Positions 8,848-20,003 of a stretch of 33,200 bases of DNA are shown here, in pieces. How positions within the stretch are numbered: the first letter of the stretch is position 1; each line of letters begins with the position of its first letter. The DNA is from Piscirickettsiaceae bacterium. GTDB taxonomy: Bacteria; Pseudomonadota; Gammaproteobacteria; Nitrosococcales; Methylophagaceae. Under the pieces are notes generated by a model, which was not told the DNA's origin, did not search any database, and saw nothing but the letters and a program-made list of their open reading frames with translations. The stretch covers positions 1-33,200 of the forward strand of contig JAIBDY010000023.1 of NCBI GenBank assembly GCA_024685995.1. The letters run 5' to 3'. A program made the position numbers and the translations under genes.

Positions 8848-9885
8848 ATGGTGGGTAAAAGTTTGACTAAAAAAGTAGATGTTGCCGTAGTCGGTGCAAC
8901 AGGTGCCGTGGGCGAGGCGATGTTAGATATTTTGCATCAACGTAATTTTCCTGTTGGCAAGGTATATGCGCTAGCGAGTGCACGCTCGGCGGGCAGTACG
9001 GTTGATTTTGGTAATCGTGCCATTATGGTCGAAGATCTCGCGACATTCGATTTTTCAAAAGTACAAGTCGGTTTGTTTTCACCGGGTGCTAGTGTTTCTA
9101 AGCAATACGCACCAATAGCGGCGGCGGCAGGCTGCGTTGTCATCGATAACACCTCACAATTTCGTTACGATGATGATATTCCCTTAGTGGTGCCTGAGGT
9201 TAATCCAGAAGCAATAGCCGATTATACCAACCGTGGCATTATCGCTAATCCAAATTGTTCGACGATACAAATGATGGTGGCACTCAAGCCGATTTATGAC
9301 GCGGTCGGTATAGAGCGTATTAATGTGTGTACATATCAAGCGGTATCCGGTACAGGTAAACCCGCGATGGATGAGTTGGCTAAACAAACCGCGGCGCTAT
9401 TAAATGGTCGACCGGTTGAAAGTCAAGTTTACCCGAAACAAATAGCATTTAATGTGTTGCCTCATATTGATGTTTTTGAAGAAAATGGCTATACCAAAGA
9501 AGAGATGAAAATGGTATGGGAAACCAAAAAGATTATGGGTGATGACACGATTGCTGTTAACCCAACAGCGGTACGTGTTCCAGTCTTTTATGGCCATTCT
9601 GAAGCAATTCATATTGAAACACGCGATAAAATTAGTGCAGAACAAGCGAAAAAGTTATTCTCTGAATTTGAAGGTATAACGTTAATTGATAAGCATGAGG
9701 ATGGTGGGTACCCTACTGCTGTTAGTGATGCCTCCGGTCAGGATGCAGTATTTGTGGGTCGGGTACGAGAAGATATTTCACACCCTAGAGGCCTAGACCT
9801 TTGGGTGGTTGCAGATAATGTTCGTAAAGGTGCGGCTTTGAATAGTGTTCAAATAGCTGAAATATTGGTAGAAAAATATTTGTAG
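8848..9885 (+). CDS. asd: Aspartate-semialdehyde dehydrogenase
   Basis: Asd reduces aspartyl phosphate to aspartate semialdehyde, the branch point to lysine/diaminopimelate, threonine and methionine. The protein has 345 residues from the ATG. The NADP site is VVGATGAVGEAML, the catalytic nucleophile is Cys137 in NPNCSTIQ, and the catalytic His is probably His250 in VFYGHSEAIHIE. The length and sequence match the shorter Asd2 type. The ATG at 8848 is only 1 bp after leuB and lacks a clear ribosome binding site. A TTG at 8863, with GGTGGG at 8850-8855 upstream, would give MTKKVDVAVVGATG, closer to the usual N-terminus, so the true start may be 8863. fimV follows after 44 bp. Confidence 0.96.
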   Translation: MVGKSLTKKVDVAVVGATGAVGEAMLDILHQRNFPVGKVYALASARSAGSTVDFGNRAIMVEDLATFDFSKVQVGLFSPGASVSKQYAPIAAAAGCVVIDNTSQFRYDDDIPLVVPEVNPEAIADYTNRGIIANPNCSTIQMMVALKPIYDAVGIERINVCTYQAVSGTGKPAMDELAKQTAALLNGRPVESQVYPKQIAFNVLPHIDVFEENGYTKEEMKMVWETKKIMGDDTIAVNPTAVRVPVFYGHSEAIHIETRDKISAEQAKKLFSEFEGITLIDKHEDGGYPTAVSDASGQDAVFVGRVREDISHPRGLDLWVVADNVRKGAALNSVQIAEILVEKYL

Positions 9886-9929
9886 CCTGTTAGCTTGGGC
9901 TTAATGGATTACGTGATAAGGGGTTTGCC

Positions 9930-12467
9930 ATGAAAATGAAGGTGTTCACTAGTATTAGTGTGATGGGTGCATTAGGATTATTCGCCACCATGCCCGCTCA
10001 TGCCTTAGGGCTCGGTAAAATCGAGCTTTCTTCAGCCCTTAATGAACCTTTTCGTGCAGAGATTCCTGTCAATGCCATTCAAGGTGATGAAGCAGAATCC
10101 TTGCAAGTCAGGCTGGCGTCAAATGCCGAATTTGAACGTGCGGGCTTAATTAAAAATGCCGTGATTAGTGAGCTCAAGTTCGACGTGATACAAAAAGCGG
10201 GTAAAACCGTGATTGCGGTGACGTCAAAGACAGCGGTTAAAGAACCGTTATTAGATTTTTTGCTGCTGGCTAAGAGTGATAATGGGCAATTAATACGGGA
10301 ATATACCGTGTTACTTGACCCGCCGAAAAGTATGTTTAAACAGCCTGTTCGGGCGGCTAAAGTTGCACCAATATCTCAGGACAGTCAACCGAGTTCAGTG
10401 AACCGTCCACCGGTATCATCCAGTCGTGTGCAATCGGGCTATACAGCACCACCATTAGCGGGTGCAAGTCAATATGGCCCGACCGGGAGAACGGATACGT
10501 TATGGGATGTGGCTTTAAAGACTAGACCGACGCGTGATGTTTCAGTGCATCAAATGATGTTGGCCTTGGTAGAAAAGAATTCAGCAGCCTTTATTCGACA
10601 AAATATTAATGGCTTGAAAAGCGGTTATACCTTAACGATTCCGACTTCATCCGAAATCTCGCGATTAACGCAACAACAAGCCAAGGCAGCAGTCCAGCAA
10701 CACAATACGGCGTGGAAAAATCGTCATACTGTCGTCAAGGAAGAAGAAGTCATACCAAAAGTTGAAGCCGTAGATACGGTTGTTGAATCAGCAAGTTTAG
10801 ATGAACCAACAGAGACCCAAGGTGTAGCAACAAACGATGTGGTGACTGATGAAGCTGAAGCGCCTAACGCGCGTTTGCAGTTATTAGGCTCGGATGAAGA
10901 TACATTACTGGGTGAAAATGATTTAGCGGCCTTTGGTAATGAGCAAATTAAGACGTTGAGCGATCAATTGACTATTGCCCAAGAAGTGATTGAGAGTCAG
11001 CAACAAGAAAATGTCGACATTAAATCGCGTATGGCGGCAATGGAAGAGCAAATTCAAACGCTACGCAAACTCATTTCATTGCAAGATCCTGATTTGGCTC
11101 GTTTACAAAGTAAATTAGAGCAAGAAACAGGCGACAATGCATCCACATTACAAGATATGTCTGAGGCGTTACAGAATGCCTTAACTGAAGGCGGTGCGAC
11201 CACTGAGGAAGTAACCGCAGAGACAGTGACTACACCGGTAACGACTGATCCGGCAATAGATATCGCTGTAGAAAACGATCCTAAAAAGGCGCTGACGACC
11301 ACTGCATCAGACCCAGTCGCGATGGCTGCTGATGCCTCAGAGTTGGCTGCAACGTCAGCAGCTAATGCACCGCCTTCAACTCTACCTGCGACTACGCTAG
11401 AAAAAATTCAAGGCTTCTTTATCGCAAATAAAATGACGGCATTGTTTGCCGGATTAGCATTTTTATTAGGCTTACTATTTCTAAATAGAAAAAAAACTGA
11501 AAATGGCGGTCAAACTTGGAATGAAGCGGTGAAGGATATTGATAATGAAGCTCAGGCTACGGTAGCACCTGCCGCCGTTGTTTCACCATTGATTCCGGTT
11601 GACCATAATGCCAATATAGAAACCGATGCTGAACCAGCTAAAACTGTTGATGATTTGATCTCTGATGCCGATATCTATACTGGTTACGGTGATTTTGATA
11701 AAGCAGAGAATGCCTTAACGGCAGCTTACGATGATGCGCCGTCGAATATGGTAGTGATTCAGAAACTACTCTTTAATTACTATAAACAAGCCAAAACAAC
11801 CGCATTTGTCGAGTTGGCGAGGGAGTATATAGTCGACCGTGAATCTATGGAATGGTCGGAGGTGGCGGCTTGGGGGCGTGAACTTGCACCCGATAATGCC
11901 ATGTTTGATGAACCTGTGGTGATTGATGAACCCGTTGTTGACGAAGTTGAACCTGTAGTAGAGAACACGGATCCCGAAGCCGGCTTAGCGTTTGATATTT
12001 CGTCTGGGGCTGACGACTTGTCTACCCTAGATTCTGAAACAACGGGTGACGAGATGCTTCCCGTTGAAGATGACAGCTTATTGGACTTCACACTTGATGT
12101 TGACGTTGATGAAACGGCAATCAGTGATAACCGCGAACAAGTCAGCTCAGATGAAGGTATGCCAGTCGACAATGATTTGCCTCCATCTAATGACAGTGAT
12201 GATCTTGAATTTGAGCGCTTTGAATCTTTGTCGGAAAATGAGCTTGAAGAAGCGACAATAGCGTTAGCTGATAGTCACGATGATTTGGCTTTTGATCTGG
12301 AAGATTTTGATGAGGTTGATGAAACTGAGACTAAATTAGACTTAGCTTCAGCCTATATTGACATGGGTGATCCAGAAGGGGCGAAAAGCATTCTACAAGA
12401 AGTGCTCAAGGAAGGTAGTGATGAGCAAAAATCTCGTGCAGAAGCCTTATTGAATGATTTGCCATAA
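9930..12467 (+). CDS. fimV: FimV/HubP family polar hub protein
   Basis: FimV/HubP proteins organise the cell pole (type IV pili, chemoreceptors, flagella and chromosome origin in different species). The protein has 845 residues. It shows a signal peptide (about 1-26), the conserved FimV periplasmic domain (27-130, LGLGKIELSSALNEPFRAEI), a LysM-like peptidoglycan-binding segment (about 187-238, TDTLWDVALKTRP), a likely coiled coil (337-400), a membrane helix (502-519), a TPR-like cytoplasmic region (575-650), a very acidic stretch with repeated EPVV units (661-677), and the C-terminal FimV domain (about 800-845, ETKLDLASAYIDMGDPEGAK). TAAGGGG just upstream supports the start. Its place between asd and truA is the conserved gammaproteobacterial location. 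A role with the PomAB flagellum is possible but not shown. Confidence 0.94.
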   Translation: MKMKVFTSISVMGALGLFATMPAHALGLGKIELSSALNEPFRAEIPVNAIQGDEAESLQVRLASNAEFERAGLIKNAVISELKFDVIQKAGKTVIAVTSKTAVKEPLLDFLLLAKSDNGQLIREYTVLLDPPKSMFKQPVRAAKVAPISQDSQPSSVNRPPVSSSRVQSGYTAPPLAGASQYGPTGRTDTLWDVALKTRPTRDVSVHQMMLALVEKNSAAFIRQNINGLKSGYTLTIPTSSEISRLTQQQAKAAVQQHNTAWKNRHTVVKEEEVIPKVEAVDTVVESASLDEPTETQGVATNDVVTDEAEAPNARLQLLGSDEDTLLGENDLAAFGNEQIKTLSDQLTIAQEVIESQQQENVDIKSRMAAMEEQIQTLRKLISLQDPDLARLQSKLEQETGDNASTLQDMSEALQNALTEGGATTEEVTAETVTTPVTTDPAIDIAVENDPKKALTTTASDPVAMAADASELAATSAANAPPSTLPATTLEKIQGFFIANKMTALFAGLAFLLGLLFLNRKKTENGGQTWNEAVKDIDNEAQATVAPAAVVSPLIPVDHNANIETDAEPAKTVDDLISDADIYTGYGDFDKAENALTAAYDDAPSNMVVIQKLLFNYYKQAKTTAFVELAREYIVDRESMEWSEVAAWGRELAPDNAMFDEPVVIDEPVVDEVEPVVENTDPEAGLAFDISSGADDLSTLDSETTGDEMLPVEDDSLLDFTLDVDVDETAISDNREQVSSDEGMPVDNDLPPSNDSDDLEFERFESLSENELEEATIALADSHDDLAFDLEDFDEVDETETKLDLASAYIDMGDPEGAKSILQEVLKEGSDEQKSRAEALLNDLP

Positions 12468-12478
12468 ATAGGGCTTCA

Positions 12479-13261
12479 ATGGGACGGATAGCGTTAGGAG
12501 TAGAGTATGATGGAACCCAGTTTGCCGGTTGGCAAGTTCAACCAAATCAAAGAACCGTTCAGGGCTGTTTAACTGAGGCGATTCGGATTGTTGCAAATCA
12601 CGACGTTAAAACCGTCGCGGCGGGGCGAACTGATTCGGGCGTTCATGCCTTACAGCAAGTCGTACATTTTGATACCGGTGCGCAGCGTGAACAACGCAAT
12701 TGGATTTTAGGCTTAAATACGCATTTACCTACAGATGTGAACGTGGTTTGGGCTCGGCGCGTCGATAGCGACTTTAGTGCTCGTTTTTCGGCGCTGAGTC
12801 GCCGTTATCGTTATCTGATTCTGAACCGCGTAAGCCGCTCCTCCATTCATCACAAGAAGATGTGGTGGCATTTTCAATCACTCGATATTGAGTCAATGCA
12901 AGCTGCTGCTGATTTATTAGTGGGGCATCATGACTTTTCGGCTTTTCGAGCGAAAGAATGTCAGGCTCATAACCCTGTAAAAACGATGGAAGCTATCAAG
13001 ATCAAGCGTCAAGGCGACTGCATTGCTATTGATGTTAAAGCCCAATCTTTTTTACATCATATGGTACGTAATATCGTGGGTGTCCTCGTGCCGATAGGTG
13101 AAGGCAAAAAACCCGTATCATGGGCTTTAGATGTGTTAGAAAGCCGAGATAGAGCACAAGGCGGTGTCACTTCGCCACCGGAAGGCCTTTATTTTGTTGA
13201 TGTACAATATCCTGCTAAATATACCTTACCTACAGTGTCGACTTTCCCAGTGGTCTGGTAA
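12479..13261 (+). CDS. truA: tRNA pseudouridine(38-40) synthase TruA
   Basis: TruA converts uridines 38-40 in the anticodon arm of many tRNAs to pseudouridine. The protein has 260 residues. The catalytic aspartate is Asp52 in the hallmark GRTDSGVHA (49-57). N-terminal LGVEYDGTQFAGWQ, RRYRYLI and the C-terminal SFLHHMVRNIVG are also conserved family motifs. The start is 11 bp after fimV with no strong ribosome binding site, suggesting translation linked to fimV. trpF follows after 35 bp, an order shared with Pseudomonas and relatives. Confidence 0.97.
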   Translation: MGRIALGVEYDGTQFAGWQVQPNQRTVQGCLTEAIRIVANHDVKTVAAGRTDSGVHALQQVVHFDTGAQREQRNWILGLNTHLPTDVNVVWARRVDSDFSARFSALSRRYRYLILNRVSRSSIHHKKMWWHFQSLDIESMQAAADLLVGHHDFSAFRAKECQAHNPVKTMEAIKIKRQGDCIAIDVKAQSFLHHMVRNIVGVLVPIGEGKKPVSWALDVLESRDRAQGGVTSPPEGLYFVDVQYPAKYTLPTVSTFPVVW

Positions 13262-13296
13262 GATAACGACTTAATTTTTTCTCTCAAACAAAACTC

Positions 13297-13903
13297 ATGA
13301 GAACACGTGTAAAGATTTGTGGTATCACACGGCGCCAAGATGCTGAATTTGCTGCCAAAATCGGCGTTGATGCCATTGGTTTGGTTTTTTACCCCGCAAG
13401 CCCGAGAGCCGTCACCATTTCGCAAGCTAAAGCGATATTGGCAGACTTACCGCCCTTTGTCAGTGTGGTTGCGTTATTTGTGGACGCTGATGTGGAGTTT
13501 GTTCGACAGTGTTTGTCGGCTTTAGCGATTGATGTATTACAGTTTCATGGCGACGAAAGCCCTGATTATTGTGAACAATTTGAACGACCTTATATGAAAG
13601 CTGTCAGAATGCGTGAGGGTGTGGATTTATTATCCCTTGCTGACCGCTATAAACAGGCTTCGGCTTTGTTATTAGATAGTTACCAACCCGGTGTACCGGG
13701 TGGAACCGGCGTGACATTCGATTGGTCATTAATAAAAAAAATAGAGACACCAATTGTGCTGGCAGGGGGCTTAACCGCTGACAATGTGGCGATAGCAATA
13801 AAACAAATTCAGCCCTATGCCGTTGATGTCAGTGGGGGTGTTGAACAGGACAAAGGCATTAAAGATCGAATGAAGATAAATGCTTTTATGCGAGAGGTTA
13901 CAA

Positions 13904-13926
<23 letters not shown>
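13297..13926 (+). CDS. trpF: Phosphoribosylanthranilate isomerase TrpF
   Basis: TrpF catalyses the Amadori rearrangement of phosphoribosylanthranilate in tryptophan synthesis. The protein has 209 residues and a TIM-barrel fold by family. The general base Cys8 lies in KICGITR and the general acid Asp127 in LLLDSYQPG. The C-terminal phosphate-binding strands [10 protein letters not shown] and [16 protein letters not shown] are present. No strong ribosome binding site is visible. It is monofunctional, not fused to TrpC, and overlaps trpB by 23 bp. The trpEGDC genes are not in this window, as is common in gammaproteobacteria with a split trp pathway. Confidence 0.97.
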
Positions 13927-15124
<1,198 letters not shown>

Positions 15125-15136
15125 GGGATTAAAAAC

Positions 15137-15955
15137 ATGAGTCGTATTAGTCAATGCTTTGAAAAATTAAAAGCCGATGGTCAGACTGCCTTAATTCCTT
15201 ATATTACAGCAGGTGATCCAGAGCCATGGGTTACGGTACCGATGTTACATGCACTGGTTGATTCTGGTGCCAATATACTTGAACTGGGCGTGCCTTTTTC
15301 GGATCCGATGTCAGATGGTCCAGTGATTCAAAAAGCGTGTGAACGGGCATTGAAAAATGAAATGTCACTGCAGCATGTTTTGAAGATGGTGGCTCAGTTT
15401 CGAGAAAAAGACAATGAAACACCTATTATTTTGATGGGTTATGCGAACCCACTAGAAGCGATGGGGTATCAGGTGTTTGCTGAGCAAGCACAAAAAGCCG
15501 GCGTCGATGGCGTGTTAACGGTAGATTTACCACCAGAAGAATCTGATATATTTTTACCCTTAATGAAACAACACGATATTGATACTATCTTTCTCGTGGC
15601 GCCGACAACAACAACCGAGCGCATTAAGATGATCGCTGAGCATGCGAGTGGGTTTATTTATTATGTTTCGCTCAAGGGCGTGACAGGTTCTGCAGCGATT
15701 GATGCGTCACAAATAGGTGAAAAACTAGATTTAATTAGGCAGTATAGTGATTTGCCTTTGGGCGTTGGCTTTGGGATCCGGGATGGCCGTTCTGCTGCGA
15801 GTGTGTCAGAAATGGCAGATGCTGTTGTGGTGGGGAGCACTTTGGTTAACTGTATCGCTGAACATGAAAAAACACCTGAAAAGTTGCCTGCCGTTGTTGC
15901 AGGTTTAGTAGCTGAAATGCGGCATGCTATTAACGCCCGTGATATGGCAAAATAA
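15137..15955 (+). CDS. trpA: Tryptophan synthase alpha chain TrpA
   Basis: TrpA splits indole-3-glycerol phosphate to indole, which is channelled to TrpB in the alpha2-beta2 complex. The protein has 272 residues. The catalytic pair is Glu49 and Asp60 in ELGVPFSDPMSDGPVIQ, with the same numbering as the E. coli enzyme. LKGVTGSA and the phosphate-binding VGFGIRDGRSA and VVVGSTLV segments are also present. It ends the trpF-trpB-trpA group; accD follows after 31 bp. Confidence 0.98.
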   Translation: MSRISQCFEKLKADGQTALIPYITAGDPEPWVTVPMLHALVDSGANILELGVPFSDPMSDGPVIQKACERALKNEMSLQHVLKMVAQFREKDNETPIILMGYANPLEAMGYQVFAEQAQKAGVDGVLTVDLPPEESDIFLPLMKQHDIDTIFLVAPTTTTERIKMIAEHASGFIYYVSLKGVTGSAAIDASQIGEKLDLIRQYSDLPLGVGFGIRDGRSAASVSEMADAVVVGSTLVNCIAEHEKTPEKLPAVVAGLVAEMRHAINARDMAK

Positions 15956-15986
15956 ACAATTGTTACAAGTTTTATAGGGAAGAAAT

Positions 15987-16844
15987 ATGAGCTGGTTTGA
16001 GAAAATACTGCCTTCAAAAATACGCACCACTGTCCGTAGTCGATCTGTGCCTGAAGGGGTTTGGTGTAAATGTCCAGCTTGTGAAAGTGTACTCTACCGC
16101 GCTGAGTTAGAACGGAATTTACATGTCTGTCCTAAATGTAACCATCATCAGCGTATCAACGCGCGTACACGATTGGAAAACTTTTTAGACGAACAGGGTC
16201 GGCTTGAGATTGCGAAGAATGTGCAACCGCTTGATACCTTAAAGTTTAAAGACAGCAAAAAGTATAAAGATCGCCTTGCCCAAGCACAAAAAGCCACGGG
16301 TGAGAAAGATGCTCTCTTGGCAATAGAAGGCACGGTAAAAGGGTTACCTGTCGTCGTCGTTTCATTTGATTTTAGCTTTATGGCTGGCTCGATGGGGTCG
16401 GTTGTCGGTGAAAAATTTGTAAGGGCAGCAAAAGTGGCTTTAGAAAAGAAATTGCCATTAATTTGTTTTTCAGCCAGTGGTGGTGCCCGCATGCAAGAAG
16501 GCTTGTTTTCTCTGATGCAAATGGCAAAGACCAGTGCTATTTTGGCGCAACTGAGCAAAGCAGGCGTACCTTTTATTTCAGTGTTGACCGACCCAACGAT
16601 GGGAGGGGTATCAGCGAGCTTAGCGATGCTAGGCGATATCAATATTGCAGAGCCGAAGGCCTTGATTGGTTTTGCTGGTCCACGGGTTATTGAACAAACT
16701 GTACGTGAAACATTACCAGAAGGTTTTCAACGTAGTGAGTTTTTATTAGAACATGGCGCGGTTGACATGATTATTGATAGACGCGATATGCGTGATCGTT
16801 TGTCTACGATGTTGTCGGTGTTACAAAAGCGTGATGCAGCTTAA
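15987..16844 (+). CDS. accD: Acetyl-CoA carboxylase carboxyltransferase subunit beta AccD
   Basis: AccD with AccA transfers the carboxyl group from carboxybiotin to acetyl-CoA, the first committed step of fatty acid synthesis. The protein has 285 residues. An N-terminal zinc ribbon uses Cys29, Cys32, Cys48 and Cys51 (CPAC and CPKC); an extra Cys27 lies just before it. The carboxyltransferase core contains [28 protein letters not shown] and [18 protein letters not shown] before the ATG supports the start. The trpA-accD-folC order is conserved in gammaproteobacteria. Confidence 0.98.
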   Translation: MSWFEKILPSKIRTTVRSRSVPEGVWCKCPACESVLYRAELERNLHVCPKCNHHQRINARTRLENFLDEQGRLEIAKNVQPLDTLKFKDSKKYKDRLAQAQKATGEKDALLAIEGTVKGLPVVVVSFDFSFMAGSMGSVVGEKFVRAAKVALEKKLPLICFSASGGARMQEGLFSLMQMAKTSAILAQLSKAGVPFISVLTDPTMGGVSASLAMLGDINIAEPKALIGFAGPRVIEQTVRETLPEGFQRSEFLLEHGAVDMIIDRRDMRDRLSTMLSVLQKRDAA

Positions 16845-16859
16845 TATTTAGATAAGCTT

Positions 16860-18149
16860 ATGCGCTTTCACACCTTGCCAGAGTGGCTGGCTTGGCAGGA
16901 AAACCTCCATTTTACTGAAGTCGATCCCGGTCTTGAGCGTGTCGGCGATGTCTGGCACCGCTTAAATGGAGTTTCTGCATTACCGTTCAAAGTTATCACG
17001 GTGGCGGGGACTAATGGTAAAGGGTCTTCTGTTGCGATGCTGGATGCGATTTTACGCGCAGCAGGTTACCGCACTGGCCGTTACACTTCTCCCCATTTAT
17101 TAGACTATAACGAACGAATTGTTATTGATGGCCAGCCTTGTGATGATGATGCTATTTGTCAGGCATTTGATAAAATCGATCGCGCTAGAGTGGGCGTGTC
17201 TTTAACGTATTTTGAATTTGCCACCCTCGCTGCAGTAACCTTATTTTGTGAACAGGCGATTGATATCGCCATTTTAGAAGTGGGTATGGGTGGGCGTTTA
17301 GATGCAGTCAATGTATTTGATGCGGATATCGCCTTAATTACCCCTATCAGCCTAGACCATGTTCAATGGTTAGGCCATGATCGCAATACCATCGGTTTTG
17401 AAAAAGCCGGTATTATTCGACCACATAACCCTGTTGTGTGTTCGGAGAAGACGCCGCCTGATTCAGTGATAACACAGGCTCAACACTGTAATGCGGTGCT
17501 TTCTGTTGCAAGTAGAGACTTTGATTATCAACTTGAAGCACAAAGCTGGCATTGGTCTAATGCGACGCTAGCTTGGCATGATTTACCTTATCCTGCTTTA
17601 TCAGGGCGCTATCAACTGCAAAATGCATCGGCAGTGTTGCAAGTCATCTCCTTATTAAATACCCAAGGTTTTACTATTTCTCAGCAGCATGTCGGACAAG
17701 GGTTGAGTGATGTCAAACTGGTGGGCCGTTTTCAGCAAATAGCGGGCCCTGTGACCCGTATTCTTGATGTGACGCATAATCAACAAGGGGCATTGAACTT
17801 AACTGAACTATTGCGAACGACACCTTGCCAAGGTAAAACAATTGCTGTGTTGGCAATGTTAAAAGATAAAGAAGCCGCTATGGTGGCCGAGACAGTAGAT
17901 GCAGTGGTTGATCATTGGCATATTGCAGGACTAGCGAGTACTCGAGGTCTCAGTGCTGAAGCGTTAGCACTGCAATTAGATGGTGTCGTTGCGAAAGATA
18001 AAATGACACTATTTGACACGGTAGCTAGGGCATATAGCGATGCCATGCAGATCGCAGAAACCGGCGATCGTGTGCTTATTTTTGGCTCATTTCAAACGGT
18101 CGAAGCCGTGTTGCGTTTGGGGTTAGTTGCGGATGTAACGCTCAGTTAA
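16860..18149 (+). CDS. folC: Bifunctional dihydrofolate synthase / folylpolyglutamate synthase FolC
   Basis: FolC adds glutamate to dihydropteroate and then further glutamates to folates, using ATP. The protein has 429 residues. The Mur-ligase-type P-loop is GTNGKGSS (50-57), followed by TGRYTSPHLLDYNERI for folate binding, LEVGMGGRLDAVN, PISLDHVQWLG and the C-terminal ligase domain with ILDVTHNQQGA. It is 15 bp after accD and closes the long plus-strand run that began at leuD. It converges with the acyl-CoA ligase gene; no terminator hairpin is visible in the 45-bp gap. Confidence 0.97.
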   Translation: MRFHTLPEWLAWQENLHFTEVDPGLERVGDVWHRLNGVSALPFKVITVAGTNGKGSSVAMLDAILRAAGYRTGRYTSPHLLDYNERIVIDGQPCDDDAICQAFDKIDRARVGVSLTYFEFATLAAVTLFCEQAIDIAILEVGMGGRLDAVNVFDADIALITPISLDHVQWLGHDRNTIGFEKAGIIRPHNPVVCSEKTPPDSVITQAQHCNAVLSVASRDFDYQLEAQSWHWSNATLAWHDLPYPALSGRYQLQNASAVLQVISLLNTQGFTISQQHVGQGLSDVKLVGRFQQIAGPVTRILDVTHNQQGALNLTELLRTTPCQGKTIAVLAMLKDKEAAMVAETVDAVVDHWHIAGLASTRGLSAEALALQLDGVVAKDKMTLFDTVARAYSDAMQIAETGDRVLIFGSFQTVEAVLRLGLVADVTLS

Positions 18150-18194
18150 TACCTGTTAAGTGAGATAGAGACTTAGCGACGCCATCAACGTAAT

Positions 18195-19988
18195 TTATGA
18201 ATATATTTTGTCGATATCACTTTGGTAATGGGCGCTGACTTTGCGTCGCTTTATTTTCATGGTTGGTGTCATTAAATCATTATCGATAGACCAAGGTTCA
18301 AGGTAGAGTGAGACTTGTCTGATTTTGGCATGAGCTGGAAAGGCTGATAGCAAGATCCTCAATTGTTTGATGATATGATTATGTAAGACTTTATTTGTCA
18401 AACTCTTCGGATCCTCCGCTTGAAGTCCTAGGGTTTGAGCCAAATCAGGCCAGTTATCGGCATTCAATACTAATAAAGCAGATAAAAAAGCCTGGCCTTC
18501 ACCGATCACCAAGGCTTGCTCAAAAAGTGGATCCATTAAGATCGCAGCTTCAATGTCTCCAGGCGGGACCTTTTCGCCATTGCTCATGACTAAGATATCT
18601 TTGATACGACCCGTAATATAGATATGGCCTGTATCACTGAGACGTGCTTGATCACCGGTATGCAACCAACCTTCGTTATCAATGATTTGTGATGTGGCTT
18701 CGTTATTGCCCCAATAGCCAAGCATCAGTCCGGACCCTTTAACGAGTAGTTCTTCGTTGTCGCCAATTTTGACCGTCACGCCGGGAATGACAGTACCGAC
18801 ACTCGTTGGAAAGTTGTTTTGTGGCGCGTTGACACTTATGACAGGGCTAGTCTCGGTGAGTCCGTAACCTTGTAATAAACAAAAATCTAAACCGATAAAT
18901 AACTCGGCTACAGTTTGAGGAAGCGCGGCACCACCACTGAGAATAATTCGCATCTTGCCGCCTAAGCGCTGTTTGAGTTTAGACGCGACTAATTTATCGA
19001 GTAACGGCCAAAGCATTAGCTTGGGGTGCCAAGATTGGCGCTTTTGTTGATATTCAAAACGATGTAAACCGATGGCGACGGCTTTATGAAATAACCGTTG
19101 CGCAAAAGGTGATTTCTCTTTTAGCTGCCCGTGGACATGAGTGTAAATACGTTCGAAAATTCGAGGTACTGCGATCAGTGTTGTCGGTTTGACTTGTAAC
19201 ATGTCTTCGGCTAACTGCGGGATGCCTCGAGCATAAGCGACTGTGGCTCCCGCCATCATGGGCAAATAATAGCCCGCTGTACGCTCTAAAGTATGAGACA
19301 GTGGTAAGAAAGATAGGAACAGGTCAGTGGGTAGAATATCGATGCATTTCAAGCCACCATAAGCGACAGACAACATATTTTGATGACTGAGCATCACGCC
19401 TTTAGGACGTCCCGTTGTTCCTGAGGTATAGATGATAGAGGCTAAATCGTGGGGTTGACTCGGTGTGTGATGTAAAAGCGCGTCCTCGACATTTAACCAT
19501 TCGTTGACAGAGAGGGCAGGACCATCGAGACAACTTGTGTCTGGGTTTTGAATGACAATGCGTTGTAGGTCATGTTCAGTTGTGATCTCCGGAACCAGCT
19601 TTTGCCATTGTTTACTATTTTGTAATAGCAGCATTTTGACCTTAGCATCGCGTAAAATATAGGCCACATTTTCTGGGCGATCATCGGGATAAAGAGGGAC
19701 GAGTACTAAACCAAGCCCTAATGCGGCTTGGTCAAAGCAAACCCACTCGACACAATTACGTAAATTGATGGCGACACGGTCGCCCGCTTGTAGATGCTCA
19801 GCTGCTAAGGCGGCCTGCCAACGGGCAATTTGTGCCGCCAGTTCACGCCAAGTCATATCAAGCCAGCGTTGTGTGTCTGAGTCGTAGCTTCGATAGGCTA
19901 TGTGGTGTGGACTACGTCGTAGACGTTCTTTGAATAAGCCGTATAAAGTGGCGGCTTGTTCAGGGCTGATTACATCTGTTGCGGCCAT
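18195..19988 (-). CDS. Long-chain-fatty-acid--CoA ligase (AMP-forming, FadD15-like)
   Basis: By family this enzyme activates fatty acids to acyl-CoA through an acyl-adenylate. The protein has 597 residues. The P-loop-like AMP motif IIYTSGTTGRPKGVMLSH spans 185-202, the adenine motif GYGLTETSP spans 374-382, and the hinge motif TGDQARLSDTGHIYITGRIKDIL follows in the smaller C-terminal domain. A lysine in PTMKIKRRKV near the C-terminus fits the catalytic position. The size and the N-terminal region are of the FadD15/FACS type rather than E. coli FadD. It begins 15 bp after fadL on the same strand, which supports use of imported long-chain fatty acids. No beta-oxidation genes are nearby, so the acyl-CoA may feed lipid synthesis instead. 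Chain-length preference cannot be read. Confidence 0.93.
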   Translation of the reverse strand: MAATDVISPEQAATLYGLFKERLRRSPHHIAYRSYDSDTQRWLDMTWRELAAQIARWQAALAAEHLQAGDRVAINLRNCVEWVCFDQAALGLGLVLVPLYPDDRPENVAYILRDAKVKMLLLQNSKQWQKLVPEITTEHDLQRIVIQNPDTSCLDGPALSVNEWLNVEDALLHHTPSQPHDLASIIYTSGTTGRPKGVMLSHQNMLSVAYGGLKCIDILPTDLFLSFLPLSHTLERTAGYYLPMMAGATVAYARGIPQLAEDMLQVKPTTLIAVPRIFERIYTHVHGQLKEKSPFAQRLFHKAVAIGLHRFEYQQKRQSWHPKLMLWPLLDKLVASKLKQRLGGKMRIILSGGAALPQTVAELFIGLDFCLLQGYGLTETSPVISVNAPQNNFPTSVGTVIPGVTVKIGDNEELLVKGSGLMLGYWGNNEATSQIIDNEGWLHTGDQARLSDTGHIYITGRIKDILVMSNGEKVPPGDIEAAILMDPLFEQALVIGEGQAFLSALLVLNADNWPDLAQTLGLQAEDPKSLTNKVLHNHIIKQLRILLSAFPAHAKIRQVSLYLEPWSIDNDLMTPTMKIKRRKVSAHYQSDIDKIYS

Positions 19989-20003
19989 CGCAAATATTGT
20001 GGT

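Noticed and set aside
11780-12172. Minus-strand ORF of 130 codons inside fimV
   Set aside because: Its Ser/Thr-rich sequence is the expected antisense reading of the acidic fimV linker.
16148-16642. Minus-strand ORF of 164 codons inside accD
   Set aside because: It is fully antisense to a clear accD and resembles no protein family.
18150-18194. Terminator between folC and the acyl-CoA ligase gene
   Set aside because: No stem followed by a T-run is visible on either strand in this 45-bp convergent gap.
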